From: Desarmillaria ectypa
Lineage: Eukaryota > Basidiomycota > Agaricomycetes > Agaricales > Physalacriaceae
Reading direction: 5' to 3'
Length of the DNA stretch: 64,000 nucleotides
Assembly (NCBI GenBank): GCA_030407005.1
Contig: JAUDYN010000010.1
Span: 1,674,001 to 1,738,000, forward strand
Shown here: in pieces, positions 12,401-28,872 of the stretch
Layout: every line of letters starts with the position of its first letter
Numbering within the stretch: position 1 is the first letter of the stretch
Program-made: the position numbers and the translations under genes
The notes under the pieces: generated by a model
What the model saw: only the letters and a program-made list of their open reading frames with translations
Database searches by the model: none
What the model was told of the DNA's origin: nothing

Positions 12401-13685
12401 CGGGGTCCTGCTAGTCCGGCGGATCCAACTCAAGTTTTAGACCTGACCGTTCCTTCGGGAATGATTGACATTGCGCCACCATGGCATTGGAGTAACTATT
12501 TGCGGGCCGAAAGATTCCAGGAGCCAGCAGGAAAAATCTAAAAATGTCAATGAATCTTACAGGCATGACTGGTATGATACAACTTCAAGTCCTTTGAGAT
12601 AAGCCTGGCCCTGTATCATAACTGTCGCCTCAAGCTCTTCCCGACGCCCTAGTGCGGGTCAGTATCGACAGCCGAGAAAATTAAATATTTCCGGCTACAG
12701 AGCCTTACCGACCCCGAAGATCTTCAAGTTATCCGAGGCAAAGACTACCGTTCTCACAGGAATTGAAGCATACCGGTAGATGCCAGCATGGTAGAACCAC
12801 AAGATGGCAGTTATGTTTGACCCAGAGTTCATGTCCAAGACGTCAAAGTGAGGCATGGTTCAGAAATGGGTGACGTACCGTTATATGGGCACGGGGAACT
12901 CGTCGGCATTATTAGTGCCAGGCCGCCCTAACAGCTACTATGACATAAAAATCAAGAACGTTATCCGCAATACATGCTTCAAGCGACTCGGGGAGCTTGT
13001 TTCCGGACTTCGGAGTCTCTTCAATCATTGAAATACGACAACGATCGACCCAAAAGGTTTCATCCAGGTTCGATTTTTCTAACCGACACCGAACCCATGG
13101 CACGCTTGATATACCCACAAGACGTGGAATCGGCCAGAGCCGCTGAAGCACCCGGGTCCAATATAGACATGTAAATTCACTCTGATATCGCCCCACATTG
13201 TCAGGACTCAGGAAAAGTGTGAGCGGCAGTTTCTGGAATAAAGAGAAATAGTTGGAGGACGAGGCCGGACCTGAGGCTCAGCAGACGCAAATATAGACAC
13301 AGCCACCAATTGTTGTGCCTCAACAAGCCACCAGGAACTTGGCCACGATTATGATACTTCGGGGCGGTTTGTAAAAATAGATAGATAATAGAGTAGCCAG
13401 GGAAAATTTTAGATTTGCACCCCGGTGGGCGAATCAAAATTAACATCATCGTTCACAGAGTCGACATCTGCCTCTTCAGATGATTTGGTGCATTACAGTT
13501 CTAGATACAATAGAATCGGGTAGCTGAACACAGGGATACGAATGGTGGTTATAAATAATAATGATGCCAGAATAAGATATGTTTAAAGTCCATAGAATGT
13601 GAGATGCCAGGTTATTCAGATGTATAGTGGGTGTTTCCGAAGCTAGATTGAAGGGGGAGTGGAAATGTAGACTGATCTAAGGATA
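9484..13685. other. 4.2 kb without a recognisable gene
   Basis: Only short broken frames on both strands; the longest readable pieces are near 11800-12060 and 12275-12541 (+). Neither shows a domain I know, and both are closed by stops without matching splice sites. A small near-repeat of a 9-nt unit (agccctgaa type, about three copies) sits near 11156-11178. The region could hold ancient transposon or gene remains, but I cannot name any. Confidence 0.4.
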
Positions 13686-16600
13686 TTACAGCGATGTCGG
13701 CTCTAAAACGTCAGGTTTGAAACGTAGGCGGGCGACGAGAACAGTGACCTCCGGAGAGCCGTTTATGGATACCTTGGGGGTAGACACGAAAGGAAGGTCC
13801 TCGTGATAGGAAGGACCACCAAGTTCATAAGAAACCTCGTTATCAGTTTTGATCATACCCCACGGCTGGCCGTTCCTAGGGGGGAGAACATTGAAGTGGG
13901 CCTGTTGCGAACGTCGCGTCAGTAAAACGATAACTCTAAGCAGCTAATCGGATAAATACTTGTCCATCTGGATGTCCGTGACTGACAAACAGCGCGTAGT
14001 CGGTAGTAGTCAAAGTTCCGATAACTAAACGGAGAGTTCAGAATGGATTACTACGGGTACGGATCTAGAAACCACCCACCTAGAAAAAGGTCCTCCTTCT
14101 GGATACGATGCTGAGCCCCGTAAGTCGCCAAGATGTTGTCAACATTAGCCTTGAACCACTTCTTCGGCGCATCTAGGTTTTCGACGTATTTGTAAACAGT
14201 CGTTTCCGTGTACAGAAATGCGGTCTTATGTCCGGCACGAAGTGGGTGAGAATATCGCCGCCTAGAACGACAATGATATCAGTGACACGATGGTCGATTA
14301 TATTTAAGTATATTACTCACGAAGATAGGCTATCATTCTTCCTGAAGATGTTGGTGAAAGCATCGAGTCCCCTTTGGGCGGCGCTACGCTGATCTAAACG
14401 TTGACTCTGCGCCGAAACCTTGCCATATCCATGTGCCGAGGGCATCCCAGCCGGATGCCCATCAGGCGATTTCTCTGGATTGACGCAGTTGAACAAAGTT
14501 ACAAAGGCACCCTCTGGCTTCTGTAAGTATCCAACAGCGCCGAGGTACACCTGGGATGGGGTCCATAACGGCAGAGTGACTGTCCAAAAGATTAGCCTAT
14601 TACAAATGTCGCATCTAGACATTAAAACGTACGAGATGGATGGAACTTGTGGGTCAGAAGCAGCCTATACCTGCGTTCATCCCGTGCCTCAGCGATTCTC
14701 TTGTCGGCGACTGGCGGTGAATCATGACCATCGTATTCCATCATGTTGCGAATGCTTTCATCTTCTGACTGAGTACTGGGAGTGGTCGACTCGGCCGTGG
14801 AAGAAGCGCGGCTCAAAGGCGCTGACGGAATGTATGCCATGGGTTCAGGCATGTGAACATTCATGAGAGCGTCTCGAGAAAGAAGAGAAGACATTGGAGG
14901 TGATGACGACATATCTCGAGCGGTACGGAATGATACCGCATCTGAGGAAGGAGAACCTTGTAGCGGACCTAGAGCCAAGTCGCGCGCTATGAATGGATGA
15001 GAAAAATCCCTCTAAAGGTATAGAGACTTACGAGGCGTGCCAGGAAACAAAGATATAGGATGCATGTCAGGACTGGGACGCGAGACGTGGAACTCGAATC
15101 CCTCATTTTCCTGCCATTCTGGGAATTTTGGCGAGATGATCTCCTCAGGTAATCCGGAGCTTTTTCGCAGCTGCCTCAGTTCTTGAACAACCGTAGAGAA
15201 GTTTGGACGCAGGAACGGATCCCTCTGCCAACACGCTCGAAGCAGTTCTTGCAAAGCTGGTGCATTCAAATGTGTCGTTGGAATAACGGGGCGAGAATCT
15301 TCCCCTGGTACAAGTATTAGAACATTTTAGAAGTAACGTTGGAGCAACTTACTGAGGACAAAATGCCTGACGGTATCATCGTCCATTAATGGCCAGGGCA
15401 TTCGTCCCATCGACAAAATCTCGATACAGCACATCGCAAATGCATACACGTCCATCTCAGTCGTCAGCTGGCTCAGACCCATCATCAACTCCGGCGCCTG
15501 CCACCTCAATGTGCCGTCTGTGGGGTCAATGATGAGCATGGGGCCTGAGGTACACGATATCAAGACTTACGAGGCGGAGGCGTCCCGCTGATCCGAAAGG
15601 CTTCCGATTTCATCTCGCTCTGACCAAAGTCAGAGATAACGCAACGATGCCGATCATCGACAAGAACATTGGAGGCCTGTCATATTGTCATCAATTAGGG
15701 TCAAGACCGATAAATAGAAGGCAACCTTAAGATCCCCATGCAACACGCCCTTACTATGCAAGTACGCCATTCCCTTGGCGATTTCATGCATGAACTTCAG
15801 AAGGTCCCGTCCCTTCCCTGCATCAACCATCAATGGGTCTACGCTACCGCTACCACTTCTTTCCCTACCAGTCGGCAGGCCTAGCCCAAGGCCTACTCCT
15901 TGATTTACATCTCTGGCCCTCCCTGGACTTGCGCCCATGGAATTCTGCCAATCGGGTAAGCTCCCTGTCCTACTTCTGCCTCCTTCCATCCTTCGCAAGA
16001 ATTCCACCAACGTCCCGTTCTTCAGGTAGGGGCTGACAAAGAACCAGGGCGGATCACCACTGGCACTGCTGGCACCGTATAGTTCCAGTACATTTGGGTG
16101 CTGTAGCGTCTTCCAGATTCCGACTTCTCGGATGAACAGATTCCGCGGGGTCGTCTCTGCAAGAACCTTGATAGCTACGGTTTGTTTACGCCAGGTTCCC
16201 CTATAAACGTCAGAGAAGAATCCGATACCGATCTTTTGCTCGCGGTCGACTTCATACCTAGTCATCGTATCAGCCAAATGCGATTTCAGAGGGGTAGGGA
16301 TGCCTACCGAGTGATGGTCCAACTTGGTAGATTCAGGTTTGTCTCAGCGCCGTCACTCATCCGCCGCAATGCATCGATACCACTCTCCATGAACTCTTGA
16401 TCCAACGTGTCTTCCCTGTCCACAGGAGAAATATCTTGACGCTTCCTTCTGCTGCTCGTACTACTGTCACTTGTCGAACTCCGGGTTGTGGACATAGTTG
16501 TCGATCTCTTTATTTCTCCTGCAATAGCCGGGATAGCTTCCTTGCCCTGCATACTAATCCTCCTCACCATCTTGATTAACTTGCCGCGGCTGTGCCCAGT

Positions 16601-18643
16601 GCTGGAAACCGATTCAGTGTCATCAGTCGCTACATCTTTCCCTCTCTCCGTTGACACAGTTGCTGGGGGAGGGACGTCATTGCTTACGCCGCGACCTTCA
16701 ACGTCAGCCTCATCTCCGGTAGCAAAAGAGCTCCCCTGTCTCTCCACAATCCTCTCCAATGCCCTTTGCAATGTCTTGATAGCCTCAGGCATCTCCTCCC
16801 TTGATACGCCTAATGTCTCTACCATTTGCACGTCATTACCAGCACTTAGCACATTCCGTAGCAATGCCCTCAAATCGGCTGTATCCATCGCCACATCATA
16901 TTCGTTTTGCTTGGCGCGCAGTTCCTTAAGAGTTGGCAAGACTGTCGTCGGGGAAGGTGATACCAAACTTTGTGGGGTTGGAGTGTCGGACAGAGCAGTA
17001 GATGGCGGGAGCGGAAGCGAGGACAGGCGATATTCAGGTGGAGAAGAGAGTGACGCGGAAGAGGGAGATTTGAAAGGGCCAGCGTTCAGAGATGCATGGG
17101 AGCTAGAACTAGGGAGACCAGGAAGTGTGGACAGTTTGGGCGTGGTTTCTTCTTCCTGTATGCCTGTAAGTTGAAGGGCGTTTTCCGTAGAAATCACGCT
17201 GGACCGTCTTAACGATTCAATGATGACCTCCGTGTCTTTCTGTCTTCGCTGTTCTGCAACCTGAACCTGCTTGAGGATACGAATTTGGATAGAGAGCTGC
17301 AAAAATGTTAACAGGAAACAAAGAGGGCGACCGTAGCTTAGCACATACACTAAACGTTTCCATGGCGTCCTGCAATCCGGAATCGCAGGCGGCAATTTGC
17401 CTCAAAATCTCATCTCGTCTAAGATAGCGCTTGAGGAAGGGACGATGAATCTGTTTTTGAAGGAAAACGAGGACCTCGTTGAATGCACTACAAAATTCGC
17501 GTAAATCATTACACAGCAACCGCAGGGAGTGAAGAAGAACGTACTCTGTGAGCTTCGAGATAGGAAGTGTCAACTCGGCGCCAACTGTATCACCCGCTTC
17601 GTGTATCTCTTGCCGAATCGACAGAAGGATATTTGCGCACCGTTCCGTTAGACGGAGACATTGTAAACGATTCATCTAAGAGCCAGTGAGATGAGAGCAG
17701 TCAGGCCAAGCAGATTACACACATCGACTAGCTGCAGGGAGTCCCATATCTGAAGTAACGTTCGCGCAATATTTTGCAGGCCTGGAACTGGAGCAAATTC
17801 AAGCAAGTCTTGACTCAACAGAAGTGCTTCGTGGCCGACATCGAGCGCATTACCCAGGATGGATGATGCCGCTTGAGCCACGCGCTGAAAACTTTGTAAG
17901 TATCATTGTTACGTTCCAAATGGCGGGATCTTCACCTGCCGAGTCAAGACCCAACCCTCCTCCTGCTCGGCGGGCAATGATTGTTTACGCTTTGGCGATT
18001 CCTTCCATGGTCTCGCAATAAACTCGCCTTTACCCCACCATGTCGACGCTGACTCCCCAAGAGGTGTGGCTGTTCCAACAGACTTTTTCCAAACGGATTC
18101 GTCAATGACACCTGGCGATCTGGAACGAGACCGCGAGCGAAACGAGGAAGCCTCTTTGTCGTCCAGAAGGCCAGTGGCTAGGGATGAGGTAGAAGCTGGC
18201 AGCAATGGGCTAGCAGGCAGCTCTCTGAGCGTGGACACCGAATGCCCTCGACGTCGGCCATCAGGCCTGGGAGAAGAAGGGTTGAGCGGTGACGACACCC
18301 TGACGGTGGACGCCGACTCGGAGGATGGAGGAATATGAGAAAGGTTCGCCTTTTCCATCGAGTAGGATGTAAAGAAATGCTTCTGGGCGTCCACAACGGC
18401 GAGCAGCGAGGGCGTCGATAGAAACAACAAAGGTGAAGATGATGGTATAAAGAGGGTAGCCGTGCGAAGATCTTCCCGATTAGATTTCAGATCAGTGTCA
18501 ATCGGCGGAAGTATCGGCGCAAATCTTTTTGGACTTGAAATTGTTGAAAAGGTGTCAAGTTGGGGAAATGTGTCCCGCTCTACTTTCATTTCTCTTTTAT
18601 GTGCGATGAGCAATAGGGCCACCTGATGCTTGTGTACATTCAT
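13686..18643 (-). CDS. MLKL-like helical domain, TKL-type kinase and conserved C-terminal domain
   Basis: One very large protein, about 1,400 aa by my estimate, from about 14 exons. Exon 1 (18643-17936) is Ser/Arg-rich and disordered-looking. Exons 2-5 (from 17884) encode an amphipathic helical region (ASSILGNALDVGHEALLLSQ ... IHEAGDTVGAEL ... QIHRPFLKRYLRRDEILRQI ... VQVAEQRRQKDTEVIIESL) like the MLKL N-terminal four-helix domain common in agaricomycete kinases. A long Ser/Thr-rich linker follows. The kinase (16257 to about 15100) has IGIGFFSDVYRG, VAIKVL with the catalytic Lys, HGDLKASNVLVD (HGD in place of HRD), DFG and WQAPELM. After another linker, exons 14579-13686 encode FHPSLTLPLWTPSQVYLGAV, GYLQKPEGAFVTLFN, RYSHPLRAGHKTAFL, NLDAPKKWFKANVDNIL and ALFVSHGHPDGQ, a block I remember as a lineage-conserved family of unknown function. 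The intron 14632-14580 makes the junction HPSL/TLPLW and is the main evidence that kinase and C-terminal block are one gene. By analogy with MLKL it may act in signalling or regulated cell death; that is inference. Confidence 0.8.
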
Positions 18644-20982
18644 GTGGTGTGGCTCGCCTCCGACCCTGTAGCGGCCCGAAATGGCAATACTTACCGCAGG
18701 TGCTTAATTTTGTGAATTTTTTTTTCCGATGAACAACAGCTCGCTACAGGTTGCAGGTGTTCCTTGTATTCCTAGAAGCACAATATTCTGCATGTACATC
18801 CTATGTATGGTGTTTTCCTCCACACAAATCCATTCCTAACGGCCGGTCTCGGGCTCATCTAACCGATTCATCATTATTTGATTATTCGACATCACAGGTC
18901 GTATTTGATCCGTGTGGTAACAAGCCCTACTGTTAGGCATCATCTCACTTTGGAGGTGCTCTTAAATCTTTCGGACTCCTCTTTTGCTACTATGTCTCGC
19001 TCCCGATCCCGATGGCCACCTGACAATAAAGGTTACAACCACACTCAGGGCTCGGTCGGTGATGAACCGCAGCGATCTGGGCTATCTCCTACTACAACCT
19101 CTGTGCGGTGGTTTGGCGCTTAAATGCAGTGGATCCGAGTCACGGTTCCGGAACATGATGCATGAGCCCTTGAGACTCCCTATTGTGGACCCCTTTTGGT
19201 ACTCTATTTATGCTCTCAGTTATGCAGTCAACTCCTCAGTGACAACTTCCTGACCTTCCCGTCTCTTGAAGGGCTGGAGTTCGAATGGCAAAAATCCCTA
19301 CAGTATCCTCCCACTGCTCCTCAGTTCGACTCATTTGACGTGGGAGGAGCGCATCGTAGTGACATCACTGGTAGCACCGGTAGCGCTCGTTGTACCGCCT
19401 AACTGCAGCCGCACAACCATCTGATTCATGTATCGTTCGCAGTACAGGCACACCATAGTACACAGGAACTGCGCACATCCGCTACCGTGGAGTCAGCTGC
19501 AGCCACGTCCATTCTCCTCGGCATAGAGCCCCGAATCATATGCCACATGAATGTGTATTGCACGCTACCCAAAGCCAGGATGACCACTTTGAAAAGAAGA
19601 CTGAACTACAAGAGAGGGGACACAGAGCTCGTCATAAGCACCATTCGGACACTGCTCGAACTCGGATTTCATTATGGAAATGACGACACATCCAGTATTC
19701 ATATTCGGGTCGGTGTTCATTCTACGGTGTACCCTTCCTCACCTGAGGGATACAAATTGAGATGGAGAAATTTACTGTCCCCCGGCTCCTCACCGAACTT
19801 CTGAGCCCAGATCCTCTTTCCTTCCCGGCTGGCCATCATGGCGTAGTTCCTTTGACGACATCCCACTGCCTGGTTTTCCCGTGTTCTGATGCACGTCTTT
19901 TGAAGTGCGACCAGGCAGCTCCTGAGTCAGGTCAGATTGATCAGTAGCGTTGTGGTAGACAACTGCCATGTTTAAATGACCGGCTGGGGAGATGCTTGGC
20001 GCTCTACGATGATATTTAAATATCAAAGACTAGAGGAGATAAATCCACGTACTAGCTAGGCGACTACTGACGATGCCTTGATTCAAATCTTGGATAACTG
20101 TGTGATTTTGAGCTCCTGACATGACTTTTTCATGACACAAAGCGGTTTATATATAACATGGATAGAAGGGGTGATGTCAGAATGAAGTCGGCATGGATAG
20201 AATGATAGAGGACATTGCATCATCAGTATTCATGAAGTAATTAATATTAATTATCCTTCGGGGGGATCTGTTAGAAGCTCTGGTTAATCAACTTGGCGCA
20301 TACTAATTTGCAATCTGGTGTAACGGTGGTAGTCAGTCAGAATAGGGGTCTATGCCAAAAGAGGTATGTTTCGTCGACTGCGTGGCGATTTCAACCTCCA
20401 TCAAGTTCGCTTCAAACCACCGCGACAGGTAAAAAGAAATGGGTCGTGTTGATTTGTGAGAAATATGAACGTATCTGATATTTACCTCCTTGCAAGTATC
20501 GGTGACTTTCCTACTATGTTCCCGTGGTGACTTGTTTTTTTTCGATAATGCCAAAATCGCTGTCAATCCCATGACTCGGGCTTCTTCTCTTCTTCTCTTT
20601 GTCTTTTCTCCGAATTTAGTCCTTGGGATGGAATTCCTGATAGTTACCATCAAGAGCAAAAAGAAAAGTCGAAGAATATAGTTGTACTTGTGCAACTACG
20701 ACCCAAGAAATCGCCGTAAGTTACCGTCAATTAAGCCATTTCTTCGTGGTAATGCTCAGTATTCTCAACAGATGATTTTTCTCTTTGACGAGCATTTGCG
20801 GCCAATTGTCGGCTTTACTGTCGTCGGGCCGCCTCTGGCAACACATCCCATAGTTTTGATGTCAGCTGTTCAAGCACCACCACCCAGAGGTTCCATATAA
20901 CTTCCGCCACGTCTTGGCCGCGGAAATAAAATGGCACACTTTATCGGTATAAAGGACAGGGTTAAAGCTCTCCAGTGATTGT
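18644..20982. other. 2.3 kb intergenic, no gene seen
   Basis: The divergent upstream region of the kinase gene (-) and the GH3 gene (+). Open frames such as 18984-19253 and 19487-19804 (+) carry no domain I recognise and no splice-supported extension. TATAAA at 20948 is listed separately. Confidence 0.45.
20948..20953 (+). promoter_or_regulatory. TATA box candidate of the GH3 gene
   Basis: TATAAA lies 35 nt before the ATG at 20983, a plausible distance if transcription starts just before the reading frame. Position and sequence are the only evidence. Confidence 0.4.
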
Positions 20983-23900
20983 GTGACGATGATGAGGCGG
21001 AACCTCGCCCTTTCTTGTTTGCTACTCCCCGGGGCATTTGCCAACTTGATTTCACGCGCGACAAACGCGGATGGGTCTACTCCGGTGTATAAAATTGCCA
21101 GTGCGGCCATTGAAGATCGTGTCAAGGATTTACTTCCTCGGATGACGTTGGAAGAGAAGGTGGCGCAACTGTATGTCGGTCTTTGTTCTTTGCCGTGTTT
21201 CGTTTCTTGATCATCTTCGCAGGATACAGGGAGATATCAGCGGGTGGATGAACACGAAAGATCCTCTTGATAACACGCTTACGTTCAATCAGACGGGGCT
21301 GGAGGAAATGGTACGCTTGAAGGGTGGGTCGATATGGGCTGGATACGCGATGCCATGGGAGAAATTCGCGTTTGCTATAGAGACAGGACAGAGGTACCTC
21401 ATGGAGAACACGACCTTGGGTATTCCGGCCCTCTTCCAAAGCGAGGGTAGGCATCAATCTTCCATCATTTCCATCTTCATCTAATAAATGATTAGGGCTG
21501 CACGGTTTCACGAACAACGGAACGATATTCCCCTCTCCGATCGGTCTCGCTGCTAGTTTCAATAGGGACCTCGTGAAGAATGTTTCCACAGTCGTCTCGA
21601 ACGAGGCGGAGGGTTTTGGTATTGCACATATCTTTGCGCCTGTCCTGGACCTGTCGCGTGAGCTACGCTGGGGCCGCGTCGAGGAGAACTTTGGCGAAGA
21701 CCCGTACTTGACTGGAGAGATTGGCTTAGCTTTCGTTCGCGGCCTGCAAGATGGTACCCGTCGAGGAGTGGAGGGCGGGCAAGGGCGGAAGAGAGTCGCT
21801 GCCACTTGTAAACATTTTGCCGCGTTCGGGAGTCCGCAGGGCGGGTTAAATTTGGCGCCTGTGGCTGGAGGCGAAAGGGAGCTGAGGACGACGTATCTCC
21901 CGGCATTTGAGAAGGCCTGCTTGGAGAGTCTGAGTATCATGACTGCATATTCAAGTTATGATGGCATTCCAGCTATTGCGGACAAGCGTATGTCATTTCG
22001 TCAGACGGTTTGAAGGACAAACTAACGCTGGCGGACGTAGATATGATGATTGATATCGTTGGTTGCGTTTCTTTGTCCTGTGTTGACTGCCTTCTGATTA
22101 CTTTCTACAGTTACGAAAGGAATGGGGTTATCCCTACTGGGTCACTACAGACGCAGGGTCTGTCGACCTGTTGATCACCTTGCACGAGACATGTGAGACG
22201 AGAGAATGTGCAGCGAAGACTGCCTTGGAAAACAGTCTGAGCGGCGAGATGGGCGGTGGTACATACACCTATTTGACTTTGGTCGGTGTGTTTCAGAGTT
22301 GCCTCATTTGCCGTGGACATTGCTCATTACAGATGTTGCAGACCAAGTCAAAGCAGGCCTTGTAGACGAGTCTGTTATTGATCAGGTTGTTTCAACATTG
22401 TTGCGAGTCAAGTTCGAACTTGGTCTGTTTGAGAGTGAGTTTATTCCGCTATCGGATCTCTCCTGGGATCCATTTTCAATGATGCTGTCGTCGCAGATCC
22501 ATATCCTTATGATGACTACACATCAACCATTCGCACTTCAGGCGCTCGAGATGTTCTCCACCAGAGTGAACTAGAATCAATAGTCTTACTGGAAAATCGC
22601 GACAATGTACTCCCATTGAGTACTGATATAGGCAGTGTTGCACTGATTGGTCCCCAAGCTGGCGTCGTCTCGGTAGGGTCAACGTTATTCGTATGAATGC
22701 ACTTGGATACTGATTGGATCTCGCAGTTCGGCGACTATGTGTTTTTCAATGCTTCCAACAACGGCATATCACCACTAACCGGCTTTCAAGAGTACCTCAG
22801 GAGCATATCCAGTGCAACCCAGATAAACTACGCCGAAGGATGCAAACGGTGGTCGAATGACGAATCCGGTTTCGATGAGGCTGTGAGTGCAGCGGAAGCT
22901 TCCGATGTAGCAGTAGTAATGGTGACTATCCCCCTTTTGACGTTTCTATAACTTATATCTGACACCGGCATAGGTTGGTACATGGTCCCTCGACCAGACG
23001 CTGCTGTGGACGCCCGGAACAAACGCTACCACAGGCGAACATGTCGACGTAGCGGACCTCGCCCTCGTTGGTGCACAGCTCAAACTCGTACAAGCTATCA
23101 AGGCCACCGGGAAACCAACTATCGTCGTGTTTGTCAGTGGCAAGCCCGTAGCTGAGCCATGGATCCAAGCACGTATGTCGACATGACGTTTCCACATTTT
23201 CATACCCACTGACAGGTTTCAGATGCCGATGCCGTGATACAACAATTCTATCCCGGTGAACTAGGTGGACTGGCAATAGCAGAAATTATCTTTGGCGCCG
23301 AGAATCCTTCTGGTGAGACAACCTTTATGTTGAAATATGCCTCGAGTCTTGATAGTTGGAAAGGTAAACTGCCGGTATCATTCCCGAGAGACGTTGGCAC
23401 TACCCCGGCTTTTTATAATTATCTCAAAGGTGCGCGACCGCTCGATCCCGGATCAGTTTTGGATGACGGCACTTTGGTGTTTGGACATCAGGTCGGTTTG
23501 CATATTCATTTACCAGTGCTACGTGGCTGATACCGCCGCAGTACGTGCTCAATAGTCCCGTGCCGCTGTGGGGCTTTGGGCATGGCCTTAGCTATACGAC
23601 GTTCAATTAGTAGGCGACACGTTTTCCTTCCGGCTGGGACGGGATTTGATAAATTGTGCAGCACGGATCTGGCGCTATCGCGAGCCACCATTGGAACAGG
23701 CGATGACTTTGATGTGACGGTAACGGTTCATAATAATGGGCCTGTTGATGGCAAAGAAGTTGTACAGGTCAGCTCATCCACGGCACTCCTTTGATTCATG
23801 ACTCACGTTCTATTTACCAATAGGTGTATATCACAGACACCTTCAGTTCCGTTGTCACTCCAAATCAGCAGCTGGTCGGGTTCGCCAAGGTTGATGTTCC

Positions 23901-24103
23901 GTACGTAGATTTGACTCCGCGTGCTTCATGTCTTGACAGAGATCCCTAGTGCGGGATCGTCACAAACAGTTACGATTCCGATATCGTCCTCACAACTGGC
24001 GGTGTGGTCGCACAACGGTTGGGTTGTCGAGCCTGGCAGCTTTAATGTGAAAATAGGGACGAGTGAGGAAACGTACATTAACACCACTCTGACTGTCCAG
24101 TAA
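20983..24103 (+). CDS. GH3 beta-glucosidase-type glycoside hydrolase, secreted
   Basis: Extracellular hydrolase of the GH3 family, probably releasing glucose (or xylose) from short oligosaccharides in cell-wall breakdown. A signal peptide covers about residues 1-20 (RRNLALSCLLLPGAFA). The TIM-barrel domain shows RMTLEEKVAQL, IPALFQSEGLHGFTNNGTIF, FAPVLDLSRELRWGRVEE, NFGEDPYLTGEIG and CKHFAAFGSPQGG (the KHF motif). WGYPYWVTTDAGSVDLL carries the expected nucleophile Asp. The second domain includes VALIGPQAG, SDVAVVMVG, VVFVSGKPVAEPW and NPSGKLPVSFPR. WGFGHGLSYTTF and a C-terminal fibronectin-III-like part (VTVTVHNNGPVDGKEVVQVY) follow. About 13 exons, roughly 780 aa. Every frame break I tested resolves into a GT-AG intron, including FNY/TDLALS near 23608 and VDVP/AGSSQ at about 23900-23950. 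The gene looks intact. Two ATGs three codons apart compete as start. Confidence 0.92.
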
Positions 24104-25105
24104 GGCAAAGAAAAACTTGTATAGAGAACAATGCCAATATAGCTAGGACGCTAACAGCTATGTGGTGATTGTTGCTGAGATCATAAGAGCTACAAACTAG
24201 CTGAAGATATGTGTAGACCCAGCCTCACTCTCTCTCGCGTGGAACCTCATCCGGTTATGCATCAAGGGAGGTTGCTTGGTGTAACATTTAGGTCAGAAGG
24301 GTGAGTTTTGAACATGAGACAACTTGAAATGCTGGTCACCAAGACTACAGGACCTTTAGGTAAGATTTTTCCAGTTCTGAAGCTTCCTACGACGATAAAT
24401 GGTAAAATTTGGTGTTAAAAATGGGTAATAATTCTATGTGACACAGCGTTAGCACTGGGATTACGGAAAGGCCCTTCCGCAAACAGCCTGGCATGTTGGA
24501 GATTAGATGGTGGCGACTCGGAGTGGGGACATGGTTGACTCGAAAGAGAGGTATATTCTGTCGTAGAGTACTGTTGTAAAAGAGTGTGAAATGGAGGTTA
24601 TGAGTGCAGTGGTAAACTACGAGACTTGACCGTGTGAGAGATGTGGGTGAGAGTGAGAGTATGAATCTATATTATTAGTAGGCTGGTCTGCCCGGTATAT
24701 ATACTACAAGGTGGGTACTTCTAGAATATACTATCATCTACTAGTGTCCATGTCTGACTCATTGCTGAGTGAGCAGACAGGCGATCGAGTCAAGGAGAAG
24801 GTGCACGAAGGTTCGCGCGCTTCAACGTTGCTCCGATTGCCGGATTGCCATATGCGGCTGGGCGCGTCTTCAACAAGTACGGAGACAGTGGTGGTTGGAG
24901 TCAAGTAAAGCTAGGTACGAAATGAAAGTAAGCGGTAAATAGGTATAAATAGAAAGTGGCGTCAGAGCTGTGAAAACCAATTCTCAGTATGGCATTCCAT
25001 TGCCACTATGTGAACAAATCACATGATCATGACACGAAAAAGCCTGCCCTGAAGTAGCCAAATATGTGATTGTAGGAACGCGCCGTCGTCTCCTGATAAC
25101 ACATC
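24104..25105. other. intergenic, no gene seen
   Basis: About 1 kb downstream of the GH3 gene and upstream of the SNF2 relic. The plus-strand frame 24711-24908 has no known motif. Nothing else is recognisable. Confidence 0.45.

Positions 25106-28872
<3,767 letters not shown>

Noticed and set aside
14300..14700. Splitting the C-terminal block from the kinase as a separate gene starting MSRCDIC
   Set aside because: The intron 14632-14580 with donor gtacgt gives the expected continuous FHPSLTLPLW; the alternative start lies inside this intron.
16488..17174. 228-codon plus-strand ORF
   Set aside because: It is antisense to the Ser/Thr-rich linker exon of the kinase gene; its Ser/Val-rich composition is the mirror of that low-complexity coding sequence.
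23590..23960. Possible stop codons near the GH3 C-terminus (FN-stop; EIP reading with wrong phase)
   Set aside because: Introns starting gtaggc at about 23609 and gtacgt at about 23901 (acceptor ccctag) give FNYTDLALS and VDVPAGSSQ in frame.
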